NCBI GenBank assembly: GCA_041485125.1
Contig: JBGPIT010000189.1
Location: 1 to 9,374, forward strand
DNA: 9,374 nucleotides
Direction: 5' to 3'
From: JBGPIT01 sp041485125
GTDB lineage: Bacteria > Desulfobacterota > Binatia > UTPRO1
The notes beneath the pieces were generated by a model. It searched no databases. It saw only the letters and a program-made list of their open reading frames with translations, and was not told the origin of the DNA. The stretch's first letter is position 1. The number at the start of each line of letters is the position of its first letter. The position numbers were made by a program, and so were the translations under genes. Below, in pieces: positions 6,263 to 9,374 of this stretch.

Positions 6263-6352
6263 GCGCACGCGTCGCTTGAGCGTCGGTCGCACTGCCGCGC
6301 GCACGCGGTCTGACGTGGCTTTGCGTATCGACTTCCATCCCCTGCTCCACGT

Positions 6353-7786
6353 ATGGTTCTGGACTCCATGAAGCGCGTCCTCGGTCTCCTCCTCAAGCTC
6401 GTCGTCACGGTCGGCATCTTCATCGGGATCTTTCTCGAGTTCGGCGGCGGCTACGCGCCGGTCGACACCGCGAGCCTTTCGGCTCCGGACGCCTTCGGCG
6501 TGAGCAACCCCGCCTATCCGGGCATCGTCGGACGGCTGCGGGCGAAGCTCGCCGGCCGCGAGCTGCCCCCGCCGATCCTGCCGATCGCGCGCGAGCAGGT
6601 GTGCACCGCGGCGTCGGAACGAACGGTCTTCGTGCGTGTGCTCGACGCCGGCGGCGCCGGGCACGGCGCGAGCGCGGGCACCTACCGGCGTTTCAAGCCG
6701 ATCCGTCACTGTCACGAAGGCGGCTTCACCACCGTCTACACCGAGAGCAGCGGCGGCGAGTATCTGCCGGTGCCGCTCGAGAGCGCGCCGCCGACCTCGT
6801 ACGTACGGCTGCAAGGCTTCCAGCTCGTCCCGGCCGAGCTCTCCGAGCTCTGGGCCGAGATCCGCGGCCTCGACCTCTCGATCTTCTTGCCGTGGTTCGT
6901 CGCCGCGATGCTGATCAAGCTCGTCGGCATCTTCGCCAACGTGTGGCGCTGGCAGATCCTGCTGCGCGGCCAAGGCATCGATCTCGAGTTCGGCTTTCTC
7001 ACCAGCACGTATTTCATCGGCCGCTACTTCGGGATCGTGACGCCGAGCACGATGGGTCTCGACGCGTGGCGGCTCTACGAGACCATCCGTCTCACGCGCC
7101 GGCCGGTCGAGTGCACGACGGCGCTCGCGGTCGAGCGCGTCATCGGCCTCGTCGGCCTGCTGCTGGTCATCCTCATGTTCATGCCGTTCGCCGGCCGCAT
7201 CACGCAGGGGCAGTCGTTCGGCGAGATGATCGGGGCAATGATGGTGCCGCTGGTCGCCGCGGCGTTCCTCGGCATGCTGGTCCTGCTGCAGCCGACCTGG
7301 TTCCGCGCCTTGCTCCGCCTCGTCCCCAGCGGCCGCGCCCGCAAGTTCGCGGCGAACGTGATCGATGCCGCGACCGCGTACTCGCAGCATCGCGCCCATC
7401 TCTTACTGGCGCTCGGTCTCGCCGTCGTCGGCCAGCTCACGACCACCTTGATGTACTTCGCGAACGCGATGTCGCTGGCGACGCCGAACGTGCGCATCAG
7501 CGAGGTGCTCTTCGCCTCGGCGGTCATGACCTTCGGGACGTTCGTCGCGCCGTCGGCGTCGGGCGAAGGCGTGCGCGAGCTGGTGTTCGTGTGGCTGCTC
7601 GGCTCGAAGGCCGGCGCGGCGAAAGCGTTCCTGATCGGCAACCTCGGCTTCTGGATCGAGAAGGTGCCGCTCTCGGTGCCGGGCGGATTGATCCTCCTTT
7701 TCCGTCGCGACCCCGAAGTGCGCGCGGTGACGCGCGAAGATCTGGAACGCGTCCGGCGCGAGGCGCAAGCCGAGACCACGGCGTAA
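6353..7786 (+). CDS. UPF0104 / lysylphosphatidylglycerol synthase TM-domain family membrane protein
   Basis: This 477-residue integral membrane protein has a first helix at about 8-29, then about 145 residues of mostly soluble sequence, then a multi-helix domain from 176 to 450. That domain shows family landmarks: WRWQILLRG (198-206), the TYFIGRYFGIVTPSTMGLDAWR run (219-240), ERVIGLVGLL (261-270) and a conserved-looking GTFVAPSASGEGVREL (395-410). Relatives include the flippase domain of MprF and many proteins encoded near lipid or glycan biosynthesis genes; lipid or lipid-linked sugar translocation is the usual proposal. The soluble insertion (30-175), with Cys84 and Cys120, is unusual for the family and probably faces the periplasm. 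The start may instead be Met6 (6368), as neither ATG has a strong ribosome-binding site. It lies 90 bp after the lipoprotein gene and ends 8 bp from the convergent CBS gene. The substrate is unknown. Confidence 0.85.
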   Translation: MVLDSMKRVLGLLLKLVVTVGIFIGIFLEFGGGYAPVDTASLSAPDAFGVSNPAYPGIVGRLRAKLAGRELPPPILPIAREQVCTAASERTVFVRVLDAGGAGHGASAGTYRRFKPIRHCHEGGFTTVYTESSGGEYLPVPLESAPPTSYVRLQGFQLVPAELSELWAEIRGLDLSIFLPWFVAAMLIKLVGIFANVWRWQILLRGQGIDLEFGFLTSTYFIGRYFGIVTPSTMGLDAWRLYETIRLTRRPVECTTALAVERVIGLVGLLLVILMFMPFAGRITQGQSFGEMIGAMMVPLVAAAFLGMLVLLQPTWFRALLRLVPSGRARKFAANVIDAATAYSQHRAHLLLALGLAVVGQLTTTLMYFANAMSLATPNVRISEVLFASAVMTFGTFVAPSASGEGVRELVFVWLLGSKAGAAKAFLIGNLGFWIEKVPLSVPGGLILLFRRDPEVRAVTREDLERVRREAQAETTA

Positions 7787-7794
7787 GCGCGGCG

Positions 7795-9177
7795 TCAGCG
7801 GAGCTTCTGGCGCAGGTAGTTCACGACGTCGATGCGCGTGATGAGGCCGATGAAGCGCCCCTCTTCGACGACGATCGCGACCAGGCCGCGATCGAAGACC
7901 GGCAGCAACGACTCGAGCGGCGCGTCCGGCGTGACGGTCTCCAAGCGGCGGGTCATGAACTCACGCACGCGGCGGCCGAACGTGCCCTCGTCGCCGGACG
8001 CCGCGAGCAGGAGATCCGACTCGTCGAGGAGGCCGACGATGCGGTCGTTCTCCAGCACCGGCAGCTGCGAGACGTCGGCGAGGCGCATGCGCGAATACGC
8101 GGTGAGGAGCGAGTCGTCGGGACCGACGGCGACGACTGATCCCGCGCCGGCGCGCCGCACGATCACGTCGCGGAGGTCGCCCTGGCGCGCGCCGCGCAAG
8201 AAGCCCTGGTCCTGCATCCAGTTGTCGTTGAACATCTTCGAGAGGTACTTGTTCCCGCTGTCGCACACGAAGGTGACGACGCGCTTGCGCGACGTCTGCG
8301 CGCGGCAGTGCCGCATCGCTGCGGCGACCAGCGTGCCTGACGACGAGCCGGCGAGGATCCCCTCATCGCGCAGGAGCTTCCGCGCCGTCAGCAGACTCTC
8401 TTCGTCGGAGATCGAGTACGCGGCGGTGACGCGCGAGAGATCGGCGACCGGCGGCACGAAGTCCTCGCCAATGCCTTCGATGAGCCACGAGCCCGCCGCA
8501 CCGATCCGTCCGGTCCGCACGTAGTCGGCAAGCACCGAGCCGACGGGATCGGCGAGGACGATCTCGACTTCCGGCGCGACCCGCGCGAAGTAGCGGCTGA
8601 CACCGGTGATCGTGCCGCCCGAGCCGACCCCGCACACGACCGCGTCGAGCCGCCCGTCGGTCTGGCGCCAGATCTCCGGCGCGGTCGTGGTCTCGTGCGC
8701 CAGGGGATTGGCGGGGTTTGCGAACTGGTTCACGTAGTAGGCGCCGGTCTCGGCGGCGATCCGCGCCGCCATGTCCTGGTAGTACTCGGGATGGCCCTTC
8801 GCGACGTCGGACCGGGTCATCCGCACCTCGGCGCCCATTGCGCGCAGGTGGAAGACCTTCTCCTGGCTCATCTTGTCGGGGATCACGAGGATCAGGCGGT
8901 AGCCCTTCCGCGCCGCGACCAGCGCGAGGCCGAGGCCGGTGTTGCCCGCCGTCGCCTCGACCAGCGTCGCGCCCGGCGCGATCGCGCCGCTCTCCTCCGC
9001 CGCCTCGATCATCGCGAGGCCGATGCGGTCCTTGATCGAGCCGCCGGGGTTCTGGCTCTCGAGCTTCACCAAGAGCTCGCACTGTCCGACGTCGAACGAC
9101 GCCAGCGCGACCAGCGGCGTATCGCCGATGAGCGCGAGAACGCCGCTGCGCGCGGCGGGTGCCGCCTGCTCGCTCAT
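7795..9177 (-). CDS. Cystathionine beta-synthase with C-terminal CBS-domain pair
   Basis: The 460-residue protein condenses homocysteine with serine to cystathionine using PLP in the cytoplasm. The fold-type II PLP core shows SIKDR with the PLP lysine at 49, TAGNTG (76-81) with the cofactor-binding asparagine, YYVNQFANP (147-155), the phosphate loop GVGSGGT (183-189), EGIGEDF (234-240) and GSSSGT (277-282). Two CBS domains follow (about 335-392 and 402-458), the regulatory arrangement known from eukaryotic CBS, but the N-terminal haem-binding extension is absent. Cysteine synthases (CysK) share the core but lack the CBS pair, and CDSGNKYLSK (305-314) favours CBS. The ATG at 9177 was chosen over an in-frame ATG at 9219 because it overlaps the upstream stop as ATGA, which signals translational coupling with the cystathionine gamma-lyase-type gene. 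The 3' end lies 8 bp from the convergent membrane-protein gene. Confidence 0.93.
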   Translation of the reverse strand: MSEQAAPAARSGVLALIGDTPLVALASFDVGQCELLVKLESQNPGGSIKDRIGLAMIEAAEESGAIAPGATLVEATAGNTGLGLALVAARKGYRLILVIPDKMSQEKVFHLRAMGAEVRMTRSDVAKGHPEYYQDMAARIAAETGAYYVNQFANPANPLAHETTTAPEIWRQTDGRLDAVVCGVGSGGTITGVSRYFARVAPEVEIVLADPVGSVLADYVRTGRIGAAGSWLIEGIGEDFVPPVADLSRVTAAYSISDEESLLTARKLLRDEGILAGSSSGTLVAAAMRHCRAQTSRKRVVTFVCDSGNKYLSKMFNDNWMQDQGFLRGARQGDLRDVIVRRAGAGSVVAVGPDDSLLTAYSRMRLADVSQLPVLENDRIVGLLDESDLLLAASGDEGTFGRRVREFMTRRLETVTPDAPLESLLPVFDRGLVAIVVEEGRFIGLITRIDVVNYLRQKLR

Positions 9178-9374
9178 GCCGTGCGCGCGGCCTTCAGGCC
9201 GCCCTCGAGATCGCGCCACAGATCCTCGACGTGCTCGAGGCCGACCGACAGCCGCACCAGACCGTCGTCGATCCCGAGCGTTCGACGGACGTCCGGCGGA
9301 ATCGACGCGTGCGTCATGAGGGCCGGATGCTCGGCGAGGGACTCGACGCCGCCGAGGCTCTCGGCGAGCGTGAA
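9174..9374 (-). CDS. Cystathionine gamma-lyase/synthase-type PLP enzyme, C-terminal part (partial)
   Basis: The minus strand carries 66 residues and a stop, with the rest beyond the window end. The sequence has the C-terminal signature of Cys/Met-metabolism PLP enzymes: SLGGVESLAEHPALMTHAS (6-24), then IPPDVRRTLGI (25-35) and DGLVRLSVGLEHVEDLWRDL (37-56). The serine/glycine run near the start and the RLSVG arginine normally bind the substrate carboxylate. Family members include cystathionine gamma-lyase, gamma-synthase and methionine gamma-lyase, which this fragment cannot distinguish. Pairing with the downstream CBS gene, with stop and start overlapping as ATGA, favours the gamma-lyase role in reverse transsulfuration, giving cysteine, ammonia and 2-oxobutyrate. 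Confidence 0.9.
   Translation of the reverse strand, partial: FTLAESLGGVESLAEHPALMTHASIPPDVRRTLGIDDGLVRLSVGLEHVEDLWRDLEGGLKAARTA
9187..9202 (-). other. Small perfect hairpin just upstream of the CBS start
   Basis: GCGGCC and GGCCGC form a 6-bp perfect stem around a four-base TGAA loop (minus-strand reading). It ends about 9 bases before the ATG at 9177 and lies inside the last codons of the gamma-lyase-type gene. In mRNA it could mask the ribosome-binding region and enforce coupling, but it also simply encodes Gly-Gly-Leu-Lys-Ala-Ala. Confidence 0.3.

Noticed and set aside
6263..6307. Two 9-bp direct copies of GCGCACGCG (6263-6271 and 6299-6307)
   Set aside because: Built only of GC-rich dinucleotides that are common throughout this window; no flanking signature of an attachment site or regulator site.
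5762..7399. 545-codon open frame on the minus strand
   Set aside because: It spans the opposite strand of two genes and the gap between them; composition is Arg/Glu/Asp/Ala-rich with no family features, while the plus strand encodes a lipoprotein and a membrane protein.
7787..7794. Expected terminator between the convergent membrane-protein and CBS genes
   Set aside because: Only 8 bp separate the two stop codons and I see no hairpin with a T-tract there; any terminator must lie inside the opposing coding sequences.

Overview
This is a GC-rich bacterial chromosomal window with dense coding and no RNA genes, mobile elements or CRISPR arrays that I can see. The high GC content, long spurious antisense ORFs, a large secreted Cys-rich protein with a Thr/Pro linker and a CGNG...GEQCD disulfide motif suggest a Gram-negative of the former 'deltaproteobacterial' sphere (Myxococcota, Desulfobacterota or Binatota-like). 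Two putative lipoproteins with lipoboxes fit a diderm. The taxonomic call is inference from protein style, not from a marker gene.

Layout from left to right. (1) 1-1032, minus: 5' part of a B12-binding-type radical SAM protein, cut by the window edge. (2) 1080-1877, plus: a PlsC-type lysophospholipid acyltransferase, divergent from (1) across a 47-bp gap. (3) 1952-4546, minus: an 864-residue secreted protein with 68 cysteines in its predicted mature form, convergent with plsC. (4) 4547-4974: a noncoding divergent control region of about 430 bp with a sigma70-like promoter facing right, a perfect 8-bp inverted repeat and three spaced GTCAC elements. (5) 4975-5715, plus: a DsbA/thioredoxin-fold lipoprotein with a CPFC active site. 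(6) 5750-6262, plus: a small lipoprotein that looks like a free-standing subtilisin (S8) propeptide with no protease attached. (7) 6353-7786, plus: a UPF0104/LPG-synthase-TM-type integral membrane protein with an unusual extra-membrane insertion of about 145 residues after its first helix. (8) 7795-9177, minus: cystathionine beta-synthase, overlapping by an ATGA junction with (9) 9174-9374, minus: the C-terminus of a cystathionine gamma-lyase/synthase-type PLP enzyme.

How they may fit together. Genes 8 and 9 form a transsulfuration operon (homocysteine + serine to cystathionine to cysteine). Genes 5-7 are same-strand and could form an envelope-directed transcript driven by the promoter at 4846-4873. 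Most interesting is the centre: an extremely Cys-rich exported protein shares its upstream region with a periplasmic thiol-disulfide lipoprotein and, next to that, an orphan protease-propeptide-like lipoprotein. A dedicated oxidative folding and protection module for the Cys-rich protein is an attractive but untested hypothesis.
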